DNA from: Dryas octopetala
Taxonomy: Eukaryota; Streptophyta; Magnoliopsida; Rosales; Rosaceae
NCBI GenBank assembly: GCA_963921425.1
Contig: OY992839.1
Span: 6,489,409-6,553,408 of the forward strand
Direction: 5' to 3'
Length of the DNA: 64,000 nt
A model generated the notes under the pieces. The model was not told where the DNA came from and did not search any database. It saw only the letters and a list, made by a program, of their open reading frames with translations. Shown here piece after piece: positions 11,354 through 23,291 of the stretch (positions within the stretch are counted from its first letter, which is position 1; the number at the start of each line of letters is the position of its first letter). Both the position numbers and the translations under genes were made by a program.

Positions 11354-14300
11354 CTAGTGAAATACAGGGTTCTTGGACATTGCAATTGCAGATGTGTTGT
11401 CACACAGTAGGGTAGTTGGTTCAACTTGCTCTTCTCCAAAGTCTTGTAGGACAAACCTGAGCCAAATAGCTTGTGATGTAGCCTCTGAAGCACTCATATA
11501 TTCTGCCTCTGCAGTAGAAAGAGCAACACTATGTTGTTTGACTGATGCCCACGAAAATGCACCACTCCCAAAAGAGAATGCATATCCTGATGTGGATCTC
11601 ATATCATCCTCATCCCCACTCCAATCACTATCACAATAGCCTATGAGAATGGCAGAATCTCCTTTCCTATACTGTATGCCATAGTCAATGGTTCCTTGCA
11701 CATATCTTAACACCCTTTTAGCTGTTCCCAAGTGTTTAGCAGAGGGACAATGCATGAACCTAGCTAGCAAGCTTGTTGCAAACATAATATCAGGCCTTGT
11801 TGCAGTTAGATATAGCAAGCTTCCAACCAGTTTTCTGTATAAGCCTTCATCTGCAGGCTCACTTCCATCTTCCTTCCTTAACTTTTCAGTTGTTGACAAT
11901 GGAATGGACACTGATTTGCAATCTTTTAGGCCAAATTTCTCTAGCAAGTTCTGAGCATACTTTCTTTGGTGAATAAAGATACTCCCTTCTAGCTGGATCA
12001 CTTCCATTCCAAGAAAATGATGTAGCAGACCAAGATCAGACATTTCATATCTGTTCATCATATCCCTTTTGAATTCCACAAGCATACTGTCACTGCTCCC
12101 TGTGTAGACAATGTCATCTACATAGATTGATACAATAAGTGTGCCCTGGCCTTCCTTGCTTTTAACATACAAAGTTGCCTCACTAGGACTTTTCTCAAAG
12201 CCACATTCCAACAAATAACTGTCAATATTTCCATACCAAGCTCGAGGAGCCTGTTTCAGGCCATAGAGGGCTTTGTGCAATTTATACACCTTGTGTTCCT
12301 GATTCTTGACAACATAACCATCTGGCTGATCTACATACACTTCCTCCTCTAGAATTCCATTGAGAAAGGCTGATTTGACATCAAGTTGGAAAAGTTTCCA
12401 GCCATTCTTAGCTGCTAGAGCAATCAGTGTTCTAATGGTGTCTAACCTTGCTACAGGAGCAAAGGTTTCATTAAAATCAATTCCTGGCTTCTGTGTATAG
12501 CCTTTAGCAACTAATCTTGCCTTGTGTTTCTGAATTGTGCCATCCAGATTGAGTTTGACCTTGTAAATCCACTTTACTCCCACAATAGGCTTGTCACTTG
12601 GTCTATCTACAAGCTTCCAAGTCTGGTTTTTCTCAATCATGGCAATCTCTTCTGACATTGCTTTCTGCCATGCTTTGTCTTTGACAGCTTCAGTAAAATT
12701 CTCAGGTTCTATTATACTGAACTTGCATTGAGCAAACACCTCATTGAGGTTCTTCCACTTCTTTGGAGTATTATCATAGGTATCTGACATCCCAATTTCA
12801 CTTTCAGCTGTAGAAATTGGAACATCAGTCCTTGTCATATTTGTTCCACCACTTGAGCCTTCTGTGAGTGGACTTGGACATGAGCTTTCCACACTTGCAG
12901 CCTCATTAGACACTCTTGGAGATTGCATAGGTGTTGCAGGTTCAACCTCACCTTCTGCAGCATTGCTTGTCTGCTCTCTTTCAAAGGGTACTGTTATGTA
13001 AACAGTTTCCTTAGAGTTCCAATCCCACATTGAGTTTTCATCGAAAATCACACTCCTAGAGACAACAACCTTGTTATTTTTCAGATCAAACACTCTATAA
13101 CCCTTCTCTCGAGTTCCATACCCCACAAAAATGCCTCTCTGACCAGTTTCATCAAGTTTCTGCCTATTTTGTGCAGAAACATGAGTAAAGCATACAGAAC
13201 CAAAGACTCTTAGATGTTTAACACCTGGCTTCCTTCCACTGTACTCCTCAAATGGAGTTTTGTTATCTAAGGCATTTGTAGGACACCTGTTCAACAGGTA
13301 GACAGCAGTATTGACTGCTTCTCCCCAAAAACTCTGTGGCAGCTTCTTTTCATGGAGCATAGTCCTGGCCATTTCCATTATGGTCCTGTTCTTCCTTTCA
13401 GCAATGCCATTCTGCTGAGGTGAGTAAGCAACAGTTAATTGCTTCTCAATTCCCACCTCCTCACAGAATTTCTCAAAGGCATGAGAGGTATACTCCCCCC
13501 CTCTATCACTTCTCAATTTCTTAAGCTTAAATCCACATTGCAATTCAACCATTGCTTTAAATTTCTTAAACACATTGAATGCATCTGACTTGAACTTCAA
13601 AAAATAGACCCAACACATTCTTGACTTGTCATCAATAAAGGTGAGAAAGTATTTGTTACCTCCAATTGTTTCTGTCATGGGACCACACACATCTGTGTGT
13701 ACTAACTCCAAAAGATCAGAGGCTTTTCTGACTTTGTCTTTGTCAAAGGGTTGCCTATGAGCTTTTCCCATTGCACAGCTCTCACACAAGTGATCATTGT
13801 CTGTCAAACTTGGCAGTCCATATACCATTTCATTTTCTTGTAACCTTTTCAGACTTCCAAAGTTTAAATGTCCAAATCTTCTGTGCCACTTCCAAGTTGA
13901 TCCTATAGTGGTCACTGAATTTGCCATAAAAGAAGTGACACTGTCAAATGAAAGAGGGAAGCATCTGTTTCCTTTCATTTTGACAGTAGTGATAGGTTCC
14001 TGCAAACTCTTGTCTCCAAAAATGGAAACCATGAAATCACCAAAAACAAGCCAATATCCATGCTCAATCATCTGTCCAACACTGAGCAGATTCTCATCCA
14101 GACCAGGAACAATCATCACTTCAGGTATGTGTCTGACCCCTCTCTTTGTTTCAACCACCAGTGTGCCTTTGCCAGTAGATTCCACTAAGTCACCAGTCCC
14201 CATTTTGACCTTGCACCTCACACTTCGATCAATGTTGATAAGAAGTGACTCACAGCTTGTCATATGGTTGCTGCAGCCACTATCAAGATACCAGACCCCA

Positions 14301-15367
14301 TGTTCCTTTTGCACAGATGCCATATGACATGCATAGAACATTGTGGCAGTGTCCTGGACCTGATTGGCATAATTCACCACTTCACCCCTCCTGTTAGGCT
14401 GATGACAATCCTTCATCATGTGGCCAAATTTGTCACATTTGTGACACTTGACCTTTCCTTTGAACCAACAGTCACCATAGTGAAGTTTATCACAAATCTT
14501 GCATTTCTGCTTCCCAGAGTCAGTACCTCTTTCCTGTTTTCCAGCAACCTGAAACTTGGCATCCCATTTCCTTGGTTTTCCTTTCCATTGCTTCTGTCCC
14601 TTCCTTCCTGCATCATGAGCATATGGCCTATTCTGTGTGTTTTGGCCTTTTGGAGTGATGCCCATACTGGAAAATGCCTTCTCTGTGTGTCCATCATCTT
14701 CCTCATGTCTATTCAATCGAAGCTCATAACTCTTCAAAGATCCAACAACCTCATGTACTGAAACTGAATTCAGATCACAAGTTCTTTCTAACACTACACA
14801 CATTGGATCATAAATCTTGCATAAGCTGATAAGTACCTTTTGGACCATTCTCTGATGTGAGAGAATCTCACCATATTTCTCCATCTGGTTTGTTAAATCA
14901 AAGAACCTGGAAAAATAATCAGCAAGGCATTCATTATCTCTCATTCTCATATACTCAAACTCTCTGCGTAGACCTTGCAACTTCACAGATCTAGCTTGTT
15001 CATCACCATGATACTCCTCCTGCAGTAGGTTCCAAGCTCCCTTTGCAGTTTCTTGATTAACAATTCGAGGAAAGATTTCTTTGGAGACTGCTCCTTGAAT
15101 GATGCCTAATGCCTTTGCATCTTTCATGTGCTGTTCTTCAAGGTATGCTTCCATCTCTTCATCAACATCTACACCTTCAGCTTGTTCTTCTTTCTTAGAA
15201 CTTCTCTTTTTCTTTGATTCAGGGACTGTAATCCTCTTTTCTACTAGCTTCCACAATCCTTGTGACTTGAAAATGGTAATCATTCTGACTTTCCAATAAT
15301 CGAATTCATTACCATCAAAGATAGGAGCTCGTAGCTCACCACCTCCAGAGCTTGCCATTGCAACCAC
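11354..15367 (-). CDS. Copia-1 Gag-Pol polyprotein, open to a late stop codon
   Basis: A single 1337-codon frame starts [19 protein letters not shown], a typical copia Gag start. In order: Gag with UBN2-type region (about 20-230), zinc knuckle [14 protein letters not shown] (308-321), aspartic protease DSG (362-364, [11 protein letters not shown]), GAG-pre-integrase region with H-H and C-C ligands, integrase core with [16 protein letters not shown] and [14 protein letters not shown], reverse transcriptase ([10 protein letters not shown] to [13 protein letters not shown] near 1090) and RNase H ([23 protein letters not shown]). The frame stops at TAG at 11,354-11,356 within NPVFH*RSKHI. In-frame family sequence (RSKHI, later ADIFTKAL) continues beyond the stop into the LTR. 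One nonsense codon therefore removes roughly the last 67 residues. Confidence 0.95.
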   Translation of the reverse strand: MVAMASSGGGELRAPIFDGNEFDYWKVRMITIFKSQGLWKLVEKRITVPESKKKRSSKKEEQAEGVDVDEEMEAYLEEQHMKDAKALGIIQGAVSKEIFPRIVNQETAKGAWNLLQEEYHGDEQARSVKLQGLRREFEYMRMRDNECLADYFSRFFDLTNQMEKYGEILSHQRMVQKVLISLCKIYDPMCVVLERTCDLNSVSVHEVVGSLKSYELRLNRHEEDDGHTEKAFSSMGITPKGQNTQNRPYAHDAGRKGQKQWKGKPRKWDAKFQVAGKQERGTDSGKQKCKICDKLHYGDCWFKGKVKCHKCDKFGHMMKDCHQPNRRGEVVNYANQVQDTATMFYACHMASVQKEHGVWYLDSGCSNHMTSCESLLINIDRSVRCKVKMGTGDLVESTGKGTLVVETKRGVRHIPEVMIVPGLDENLLSVGQMIEHGYWLVFGDFMVSIFGDKSLQEPITTVKMKGNRCFPLSFDSVTSFMANSVTTIGSTWKWHRRFGHLNFGSLKRLQENEMVYGLPSLTDNDHLCESCAMGKAHRQPFDKDKVRKASDLLELVHTDVCGPMTETIGGNKYFLTFIDDKSRMCWVYFLKFKSDAFNVFKKFKAMVELQCGFKLKKLRSDRGGEYTSHAFEKFCEEVGIEKQLTVAYSPQQNGIAERKNRTIMEMARTMLHEKKLPQSFWGEAVNTAVYLLNRCPTNALDNKTPFEEYSGRKPGVKHLRVFGSVCFTHVSAQNRQKLDETGQRGIFVGYGTREKGYRVFDLKNNKVVVSRSVIFDENSMWDWNSKETVYITVPFEREQTSNAAEGEVEPATPMQSPRVSNEAASVESSCPSPLTEGSSGGTNMTRTDVPISTAESEIGMSDTYDNTPKKWKNLNEVFAQCKFSIIEPENFTEAVKDKAWQKAMSEEIAMIEKNQTWKLVDRPSDKPIVGVKWIYKVKLNLDGTIQKHKARLVAKGYTQKPGIDFNETFAPVARLDTIRTLIALAAKNGWKLFQLDVKSAFLNGILEEEVYVDQPDGYVVKNQEHKVYKLHKALYGLKQAPRAWYGNIDSYLLECGFEKSPSEATLYVKSKEGQGTLIVSIYVDDIVYTGSSDSMLVEFKRDMMNRYEMSDLGLLHHFLGMEVIQLEGSIFIHQRKYAQNLLEKFGLKDCKSVSIPLSTTEKLRKEDGSEPADEGLYRKLVGSLLYLTATRPDIMFATSLLARFMHCPSAKHLGTAKRVLRYVQGTIDYGIQYRKGDSAILIGYCDSDWSGDEDDMRSTSGYAFSFGSGAFSWASVKQHSVALSTAEAEYMSASEATSQAIWLRFVLQDFGEEQVEPTTLLCDNTSAIAMSKNPVFH

Positions 15368-15450
15368 GAATCCTTGCTCGTTTCACTCTGTTTTCTTCAC
15401 ACACAATCACGTCCCAGTACACCTTGATCCAAACCAAGGCTCTGATACCA

Positions 15451-15800
15451 TGTAGAATTTAGGTGTGTTTTGTTTTAATTAATTAGACTTGAGGCTGAGA
15501 GAGGAAGTAGCATTGAAGCTGAAAGGGGGAGAGCAAAAAGAATTCAATCACAGTAAAGAAATTCCAGTGCTCACGCCACTGTTCCATTCATTCCCTTTCT
15601 GTTACATAAAGGGCAGCACCCATGTACTGAGGCATGCCAAGTGCGTGAGCCTATGAGCTCAGCTCAACCAATCAATTGGTGTCCTATGAGACACAGCCAC
15701 GTGTTCAATTACATAAACAAACTAACTTGCAAATTAACTAACATCACTGCAATATTAATTAACTAAACTTAGTCTGTCAAATGCTTAAGCACAGTCAACA
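15451..15800 (-). repeat. Copia-1 5' LTR
   Basis: 350 bp, one visible difference from the other LTR. On the element's own strand it should contain the promoter. Confidence 0.95.
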
Positions 15801-15805
15801 AGAAA

Positions 15806-16324
15806 GTCGTAACTACTTAAACAAGTGCAGCCATTAAATAGGGCAATAGGATTTTTCCCAACACGAAAGAGGACTGGCTTAATCAAAATCCTGAATATTT
15901 AGGCAAAACACTTAAATTTAAAAACTGGGTAAGACCAAAAAGAAAAATTGGATAAGACATTTTGAACCTTTAGTAGAAATGGAAGGTTTAAGGAACCGGA
16001 CAGGAAAGGTGACTCATAACTCCATCAATGACCAAATGATCCCCCAACTGGCTGAAAAGGAAACTTAAATTGTGATTCCAGCTATTTCTATAACATCCAA
16101 AAAAGTAAAACAAACGCAGAATTCCATTAATTAAGTAATCGATCTAGTAGCAAATAGTTGATCATGGTAAAAATTATGAAATGGGAAAATGGGAAAAAAG
16201 CAAGTAATCATACAAATTTGGTTTCTTTTTCTTTTTCTTTTAACTTTCTTTCAGAGCATTTTCAAAGATAAGAAATGGGGAAGCAAAGAAAAGAAAACAA
16301 AAGGGAAAGAAAAAGAAACGTACC
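15806..16324. other. Intergenic or intron sequence, nothing firm
   Basis: No gene seen. If the leader-exon idea below is right, this is part of the leader intron of a minus-strand gene. Confidence 0.35.
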
Positions 16325-16480
16325 TGAAGAAGGAGAGAAGGGGGGAGGGTTATAATAATAAATCTGATAGAGATTGATCAAACTATTTGGAGTTTTAGTT
16401 CGATCTGTGGCTTTGCGGTCTCAGCAGAAAACCCTTGCCTTTCTGGAATGTACGGTCACCAAATGTAACAATCGAACCAA
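16325..16480 (-). other. Possible untranslated first exon with promoter repeats
   Basis: On the minus strand this segment has no long frame and ends in CTTCTTCAG|GTACG, a strong donor. Directly upstream are (GA)9 and (GT)8 runs (16,492-16,522 on the plus strand), as often seen at plant transcription starts. It could be the 5' leader of the gene whose start exon may be at 10,531-10,574. This rests on splice-like signals and position only. Confidence 0.25.
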
Positions 16481-16489
16481 ACCATCAGA

Positions 16490-16522
16490 GAGAGAGAGAG
16501 AGAGAGAGTGTGTGTGTGTGTG
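16490..16522. repeat. Compound (GA)n(GT)n microsatellite
   Basis: A GA run passes directly into a GT run. Simple repeat visible in the sequence. Confidence 0.95.
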
Positions 16523-18004
16523 TTTGGACAGTTTCTGTTCTGGTGAACTAATGAAGGGAACACGTGCTCAAGAGGTTTTGGAAGTAAGTAACCCATTATT
16601 TCTTGACCATTATAACAAAGGACCATTGAGGTTAATTAGCTACCAACTTTGAATAGTTTTTTAGTTTAGATATCAAAATTTAATAGTATTTAAATTAGGT
16701 ACTAATTGAAAAATCAAACATACTAATATAGTAAAGGGTACTAAAATTCACAAATATTACATCACATGTCACTAAAATAAAAAAAATAAATTACAATAGA
16801 TTGATACATATACATTATTATTCTCATATTTAGAGTGTTTTGCTGCCAAAATCTGAGACCTAAAGGTCCTAAACCCTAAACTATAAGCTTTGGAACCTTA
16901 ATTCTAAACTCTAAACCTCATTTATATATCATGCACCTCGTTTTTATACCCTAAACTAAATTAAGGACAACATCATAATTTTATGCTCATAAGTACAATT
17001 AGACTACATTAGCCAACTTTTCAAGACAATATAAAAGCATCAAAGGCAAAAATGTCAAATGAAAATGCCCAAAACAAAGGGGTCAACATATTTGTGACCC
17101 AATCTAAAAACTACAATTACATTTGGTAGTCCAATGAAAATATTATATGGCATTTATGCTATTCTAAAAAATTATTAGAATTTGGTAGTTAATCTTAATT
17201 TGCTAATATATTATTGGTGGTGGAGCTAATTACAGCGTCATTATGTTGTGACCCTTAACACAAGTCACCATTTTTCAAATACCAATTAATTTATTAGTAA
17301 ATTATTCATAATCCCCTTGTTTTGAATTTGATTAATTCAAAACCTTCACCCTTAATGAAACTAATTCAAAACTCCCTATTAGGGACTTAATCTCTCTCAA
17401 AACCCTCGGTCAACTAATACCTATCAAAGTTTGACCCCCATTTTTTTAATATTCCAGTTTTTCCCATTTTTTAAATATTCCATTTTTACCCTTTTATTGA
17501 TTTCGTTCATTTACTTTTTTGCCATTCTTTTTTTTCGTTGTTTCCTTCCCTGATTTGTAAGGGTAAATCTTCTCCTAGGGTATAGAATAAGCTTGGTGGA
17601 AGCGTTATGTTAGGGTTTAGCTCCGAAATTTTGGGCTCCACCATATCATAAACGCCGACAAACCGAGTATTTGTAATATTGAAACTTTTTATTGACTTAT
17701 TTGTAAATGGACCTTTATTATGTGTATGAGGGTATAAAAGGAATTGTAAGTATTAAAGGGTTTTGAGAGAGTTTCTATATAGGTGGGGGTTTTGACAAAT
17801 TTTATATGTAATTAGAGGGTTTAAAATTAAGCACTATAAATAATTAAAGAGTAGTGTTAGGAATCTCAAATTTGAATCCAAAATAATGTCACATCGACAT
17901 CATTACTATTAAGTTATTTAAAAATAATATACTCTAAAATTAAGGTTAATGAACCCTTATATGTTATATGTTACATTCTTCTAAAAGAAAAAGTTATATG
18001 TTAC
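16523..18004. other. Intergenic with a degenerate inverted-repeat element at about 17,285-17,850
   Basis: No gene seen. 'tctctctcaaaaccct' near 17,392 and 'agggttttgagagag' near 17,757 are inverted copies, and their surroundings share 'aattaat/attatt' and 'ttcaaaacc' words in opposite orientation. That suggests an old MITE about 560 bp long. The rest is AT-rich without recognisable features. Confidence 0.35.
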
Positions 18005-18180
18005 ATTATTTAGAAGGGAAAATTTTAGCTAAAGGACTCCAACTATATCTCATATCCCTATTTAGGACATGAATTCATTGTGTTAAGTGAAGATTGAAAC
18101 TTTCATTTTGTGTCAATAAATGACCCTATTTTTTTTAGTTTTTATCTCAACTTTGGTCCGATGTTGGACCCATCAAACCT
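18005..18180 (+). repeat. Half of a foldback element (family F1) abutting the giant palindrome
   Basis: Matches the left arm of the hairpin element at 33,065-33,712. Shared words include 'gggaaaattttagctaaa', 'aggacatgaat', 'tttttatctcaactttgg' and 'catcaaacctcca'. Only the outer half is present; at about 18,193 the sequence passes into the giant palindrome. Confidence 0.7.
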
Positions 18181-18916
18181 CCATATGGACCCTAAACATG
18201 ATGTATAATACATCTTCAAAGTTGTAAACGAAAGTAGTTAAAACAAGAAAGAATAATATAGAAGCTAGCTAGCTATTCCTGTTCTTAATTTATTAATGAG
18301 CAGTTCCTTTTTGTCCCAAATCATCATTAAGGTAGATGGTAATATGAGATTTATTGTAGAAAATATATTTGGATTATATAAATTGGGTAAGCTGATTTGC
18401 GTTGGAAACAACAGTGACCGGCTCTGGCTCACCAAAATTAGAAGAGCTCTGTTCTTCGTCATTCAAGTTGCATGGCAGAACTTTCACTACAAGAGAAAAA
18501 AAGATACTACACGCCATATACAGGGCAGGTTGCACAGAATAGTAAAATCAGAAACCTCAAACACAAATATATCAAAAACACTACACTAGCCTTCCTTAAC
18601 TCAAAGTCTCAAACACAGACAAAGGAGAAAGCTCAAAGCCATCAACTTTTCCCTGACTCTCAGTAAGCTTCCTTCTCTCATGGTGTGTGCATCAATGGCC
18701 TGTGCACACTCTCTTTCAGAATCACAAACCACAAACGTGTCTTTGGGTTTGTGTGCATCTGAGTTTTTATTTTTTTGCTTAATCTTGTGGATTTTTGTTT
18801 TAACTTATGTTTTTTATATGATTTAAATTTGTATTTAGCGCCAACTAATAGTTAATGTCTTAAAAATTGCATTTTTATTTGTTTACTAATGTCCTAACTT
18901 GTAACCAGAACCCATT

Positions 18917-19459
18917 CTAATCTAAGCATAGTTCAGTTATCATCAATGATGTGCTGGAAGTGGTTTTGAAAGAGGTGATGATGGTTTTGGCGTGAAAAAG
19001 GGTTTTCCATGTATTATGTCCATCAATGACACTGGACATGATCGTCTCGTCTGTCGTCCATGTATTATGTCCATCAATCATCACCATTAATCCGTCTCTC
19101 TTCGGCATTCGATTCCTATAGGCCAGCTGGTTCAATTCTCTATCATCATACCTCCAAACTTGTTGTTTTGCTGAAACTGAATCATCCTCTACGTCCCAAA
19201 ATTCTTCAAAAAGTATTCCATACTTTTTGATGAAATCGTAGCACTCTTCTGGCCAACAATTGCCACCTTTAAACACTCTAGTGGTAGGGTCCCTGTAATA
19301 ATTCGCACCAACCCAAATGCTTAAGTCTCTTGGAGACACTTTTGGTCTAACTCTAAGACTAAACTTATACCGCAATGTAGCTTCAGTTGTCTCAGCAATC
19401 GTGCACGGTGTGCAAGTATCCTCCCCTTTTTGATCTCTTACATCCTCACTATGTCCTTT
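18917..19459 (-). pseudogene. Papain-like cysteine peptidase fragment, left arm copy
   Basis: The open frame runs from 19,459 to a stop at 18,917 (180 codons). It contains DVRDQKGEDTCTPCTIAE, which lines up with the papain DQG...CGSCWAF active-site block: the catalytic-position Cys is kept but the following Trp is Thr. It goes on with VSPRDL (papain position of the SEQxL segment) and GGNCWPEECYDFIKKYGI (papain GG...A..YI...GI). The C-terminal part after about residue 120 looks unrelated: it contains a repeated IDGHNTW motif. The His and Asn catalytic regions are not seen, so this is an incomplete or captured piece. Family placement is by motif spacing only. Confidence 0.5.
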
Positions 19460-20204
19460 TTAACCTAATTAACTATATCTTGTGGTTGAAAAATTACTTC
19501 TGCCATCTGTAAATTTAAACATCACAAAAAAGTAAGTCTTATACGTGGGAAGAATTACATGGAAGCAAACATCAATAAATTGGAAAGCTAGACAGAACAA
19601 CACTACAGGCTTAACGATCAAATAAAACCATGGCGTTTCATTCTTCCCCAGTTTTCTTTTCTTTTTATTTTTTCCAGGGAAAATTAAGAGAGAGACGAAA
19701 TTAAACCCAATCACTTTCTCTCACTTACTCCAGGACGCGATTTGGAGCGAGTTTCTCACACTACTTGAAGAAAAATATATTGTACATGCCAACAACCATG
19801 CATTGACCAAGAAAAATGTTTGAGTACAATATGCATGGTTTTTCTTGGTCAATGCATGGTTGTTGGCATGTACACTATATTTTTCTTCAAGTAGTGTGAG
19901 AAACTCGCTCCAAATCGCGTCCTGGAGTAAGTGAGAGAAAGTGATTGGGTTTAATTTCGTCTCTCTCTTAATTTTCCCTGGAAAAAATAAAAAGAAAAGA
20001 AAACTGGGGAAGAATGAAATGCCATGGTTTTATTTGATCGTTAAGCCTGTAGTGTTGTTCTGTCTAGCTTTTCAATTTATTGATGTTTGCTTCCATGTAA
20101 TTCTTCCCACGTATAAGACTTACTTTTTTGTGATGTTTAAATTTACAGATGGCAGAAGTAATTTTTCAACCACAAGATATAGTTAATTAGGTTAAAAAGG
20201 ACAT

Positions 20205-20727
20205 AGTGAGGATGTAAGAGATCAAAAAGGGGAGGATACTTGCACACCGTGCACGATTGCTGAGACAATTGAAGCTACATTGCGGTATAAGTTTAGTCTT
20301 AGAGTTAGACCAAAAGTGTCTCCAAGAGACTTATTTGGGTTGGTGCGAATTATTACAAGGACCCTACCACAGTACCACTAGAGTGTTTAAAGGTGGCAAT
20401 TGTTGGTCAGAGGAGTGCTACGATTTCATCAAAAAGTATGGAATACTTTTTGAAGAATTTTGGAACGTAGAGGATGATTCAGTTTCAGCAAAACAACAAG
20501 TTTGGAGGTATGATGATAGAGAATTGAACCAGCTGGCCTATAGGAATCGAATGCCGAAGAGAGACGGATTAATGGTGATGATTGATGGACATAATACATG
20601 GACGACAGACGAGACGATCATGTCCAGTGTCATTGATGGACATAATACATGGAAAACCCTCTTTCACGCCAAAACCATCATCACCTCTTTCAAAAACCAC
20701 TTCCAGCGCATCATTGATGATAACTGA
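20205..20727 (+). pseudogene. Papain-like cysteine peptidase fragment, right arm copy
   Basis: Mirror copy of the fragment at 18,917-19,459. The same motifs occur (CTPCTIAE, KKYGILFEEF, RDGLMVMIDGHNTW), but small indels around 20,330-20,375, where the left arm encodes RDLSIWVGANYY, break the frame. The longest open stretch left ends at 20,727. The left-arm copy is the more intact of the two. Confidence 0.5.
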
Positions 20728-21470
20728 ACTATGCTTAGATTAGAATGGTTTCTGGGTTCTGGTTACAAGTAAGGACATTAGTAAACAAATAAAAATGCAA
20801 TTTTTAAGACATTAACTATTAGTTGGCGCTAAATACAAATTTAAATCATATAAAAAACATAAGTTAAAACAAAAATCCACAAGATTAAGCAAAAAAATAA
20901 AAACTCAGATGCACACAAACCCAAAGACACGTTTGTGATTCTGAAAGAGAGTGTGCACAGGCCATTGATGCACATACCATGAGAGAAGGAAGCTTACTGA
21001 GAGTCAGGGAAAGGTTGATGGCTTTGAGCTTTCTCCTTTGTCTGTGTTTGAGACTTTGAGTCAAGGAAGGCTAGTGTAGTGTTTTTGATATATTTGTGTT
21101 TGAGGTTTTTGATTTTACTATTCTGTGCAACCTGCCCTGTATATGGCGTGTAGTATCTTTTTTTCTCTTGTAGTGAAAGTTCTGCCATGCAACTTGAATG
21201 AAGAAGAACATAGCTCTTCTAATTTTGGTGAGCCAGAGCCGGTCTCTGTTGTTTCCAACGCAAATCAGCTTACCCAATTTATATAATCCAAATATATTTT
21301 CTACAATAAATCTCATATTACCATCTACCTTAATGATGATTTGGGACAAAAAGGAACTGTAAGTCATTAATAAATTAAGAACAAGGATAGCTAGCTAACT
21401 TCTATATTATTCTTTCTTGTTTTAACTACTTTCGTTTTCAACTTTAAAGATGTATTATACATCATGTTTA

Positions 21471-23291
21471 CAAAAACATAATACAGGTGTTAAATTATAA
21501 TTGGTCCATATCTATCGTGTGGATATTGAGGTTTCTTAATGGAAAGATCTCAAAAATTATCAAAAGAACCAAAACCTTGAGAGTTAAAAGTTGAACAGAA
21601 ACATACAAAAGCTAAAACCAGCGAAAAAAACATACCTTACCCCAAAAAGAAACCAATCTTCAAATCCAAGAAAGTACGGGAACCTGAAATTAAAACCAAA
21701 ATCCAATTAAACCCAGAAAAAAATTCATAATGAAAAAATTTGAAGGAAAAAAATAAGAAAGAAAACCCCGAAAAGTGAACCAAAACCCAATAACTCATAA
21801 TCAAATTCACCAAAACCCCAAAAAAAAAAATGAATAACACGTAACACCAATGCTCAAATGGAGGTGTTCTCTTAGTATTTCTACCTTGCTTTACGAATGT
21901 TTTTTTCAGTTAATTCTTTCATCAGACTTACTATTAGCATATACATGTCAACCATAAACTACATATGGAAGAAATATTTTGAAAATGACTTCGTAGGATT
22001 GAACAAAAGTAATGAAAGATACAATTGCAGTAAAACAAATGCAAAAGAAAAGAAGAAAAGGGTAGAATACCTTATAGCTTGAGAGCAGCCCATAGTTTCA
22101 CCTTTGAGAGAATATAATAAACATTCATTTTCACCATTATTATCCCTGTTTCTTTTTTCCATAACTTGTACAAAATTGAAGTCATGGTAAGTTTCAAAAA
22201 ATTTTAGAGAACAAAAAAAAAGAAAGAGAAAAAGATACTAAGCTATAATCCTCTAGCTACAACCTTTACATTGAATACACATTCACATCCAAAAGAAAAA
22301 AGGTGGATCATCAAAAAAACAACTGAAGGCTTACTGCATCATGAATGAATGTAATTGCACAACATATGGATAGCTACAAATTTCTGCCTGCAGTATCCAT
22401 TGTTTGAACATGACAGAAAATAAAGAATACACTTGCTCCTCCTCAACAAATAAAACACTCAGACAAAAATAAATAAATAAATAAAAGAAAAAAGCAACAT
22501 TACCTCTGGGTGAGGAATCAAGAATTAAACAACCAAAACCCACTAATTACAAACACTAAAAATAACAGAAAACTACAATGAGAGACACTGAAAGTAAATT
22601 AGAATGACCTGTAGGCTTCTATGCCAAGTAAATTAAAAATGAAGGGTACTTTCTTCTTTAAGAAAAGTTCAGACTACATTCTTCTTGTTGAATTGTTGAA
22701 TCCTTGTTTTTCTTTCTTTAATAACTCTTTGCTAGAGGGGAGGGGTAAACTGATAATGGATTTCCAAGATTGCTTTAAGTCATGTAGTTGCATTGATAAT
22801 GGATTCATGATTGTGTTAAGACATCTAGATGCTCCTTGTAATAACTTTGTGAAACTTTATCAAATATCGGACTAAGTGATTGTGACTTGTGAGTTCAAAA
22901 GATTTGCTCTTTCTTTTTCTCCCAAACATGATTGGACACTGTAAAATATTTTGCAATTTATTGTTGGCCATCTATTATGTAGATTTTCACTAAACACGTC
23001 AGGTTTCTGCATAATGTAAGAGGAGAGCATGCAGAAGGCCAATTTCATCATCATATCCAAGAGCTCTAGTATTACTTTATTTTTCAATTTTCATATATGC
23101 TTCATCTATTTCCAATCTTTGTCGCTAGCTTCTTGGAGTGAAATATAATTAATTCCAAAAAGATTTGTCGTCAAGTGCATTGCAAGTTAAATAGCACTAA
23201 AACCACTCAAGATCTTCAGCTCTTAAAAGTACAAAATTCTTTTACAGTTATGTGTTCATTAAGCAAAACACAATATGAATGTACCTCATCC
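21471..23291. other. Intergenic, nothing recognised
   Basis: A/T-rich with runs of A (22,207-22,240 and others). Several short frames of 60-84 codons are present, but none shows a motif or splice context I trust. Confidence 0.4.

Larger units (their letters stand above)
10816..15800 (-). mobile_element. Ty1/copia LTR retrotransposon Copia-1, full length
   Basis: Two 350-bp LTRs (10,816-11,165 and 15,451-15,800) begin TG and end CA. The target duplication AGAAA flanks the element (10,811-10,815 and 15,801-15,805). On the minus strand the primer-binding site next to the 5' LTR starts TGGTATCAGAGC (to about 15,434), complementary to the 3' end of initiator Met-tRNA. A purine tract AGAAGGGAG (11,166-11,174) precedes the 3' LTR. 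I found a single base difference between the LTRs (t/c in 'gtgagcttatgag' against 'gtgagcctatgag'), so insertion is recent. The element lies in the interval between a possible leader exon and start exon of a minus-strand gene. Confidence 0.97.
18193..21470. repeat. Giant near-perfect palindrome, arms ~1.63 kb
   Basis: The left arm (18,193-19,816) is the reverse complement of the right arm (19,839-21,470), with a 22-base spacer centred near 19,827. Position x pairs with about 39,655 minus x, and the offset drifts by only a few bases over the whole length, so indels are few; many 60-80-base stretches look identical. The arms hold a papain-like peptidase fragment, a CACTA-type tip (CACTACAAGAG at 18,485, CTCTTGTAGTG ending 21,175) and AT-rich sequence. 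Beyond 21,470 a weaker continuation of the symmetry, with gaps, reaches about 21,545. A transcript across it would fold into a hairpin of about 1.6 kb. Confidence 0.95.

Noticed and set aside
15434..15450. tRNA-like sequence TGGTATCAGAGC
   Set aside because: It is the retrotransposon primer-binding site, not a tRNA gene; the same holds at 44,746.
19469..20186. Two 81-residue mirror-image hydrophobic frames near the palindrome centre
   Set aside because: They are the same sequence in the two arms, start without context and end within an intron-like region before the papain fragment.
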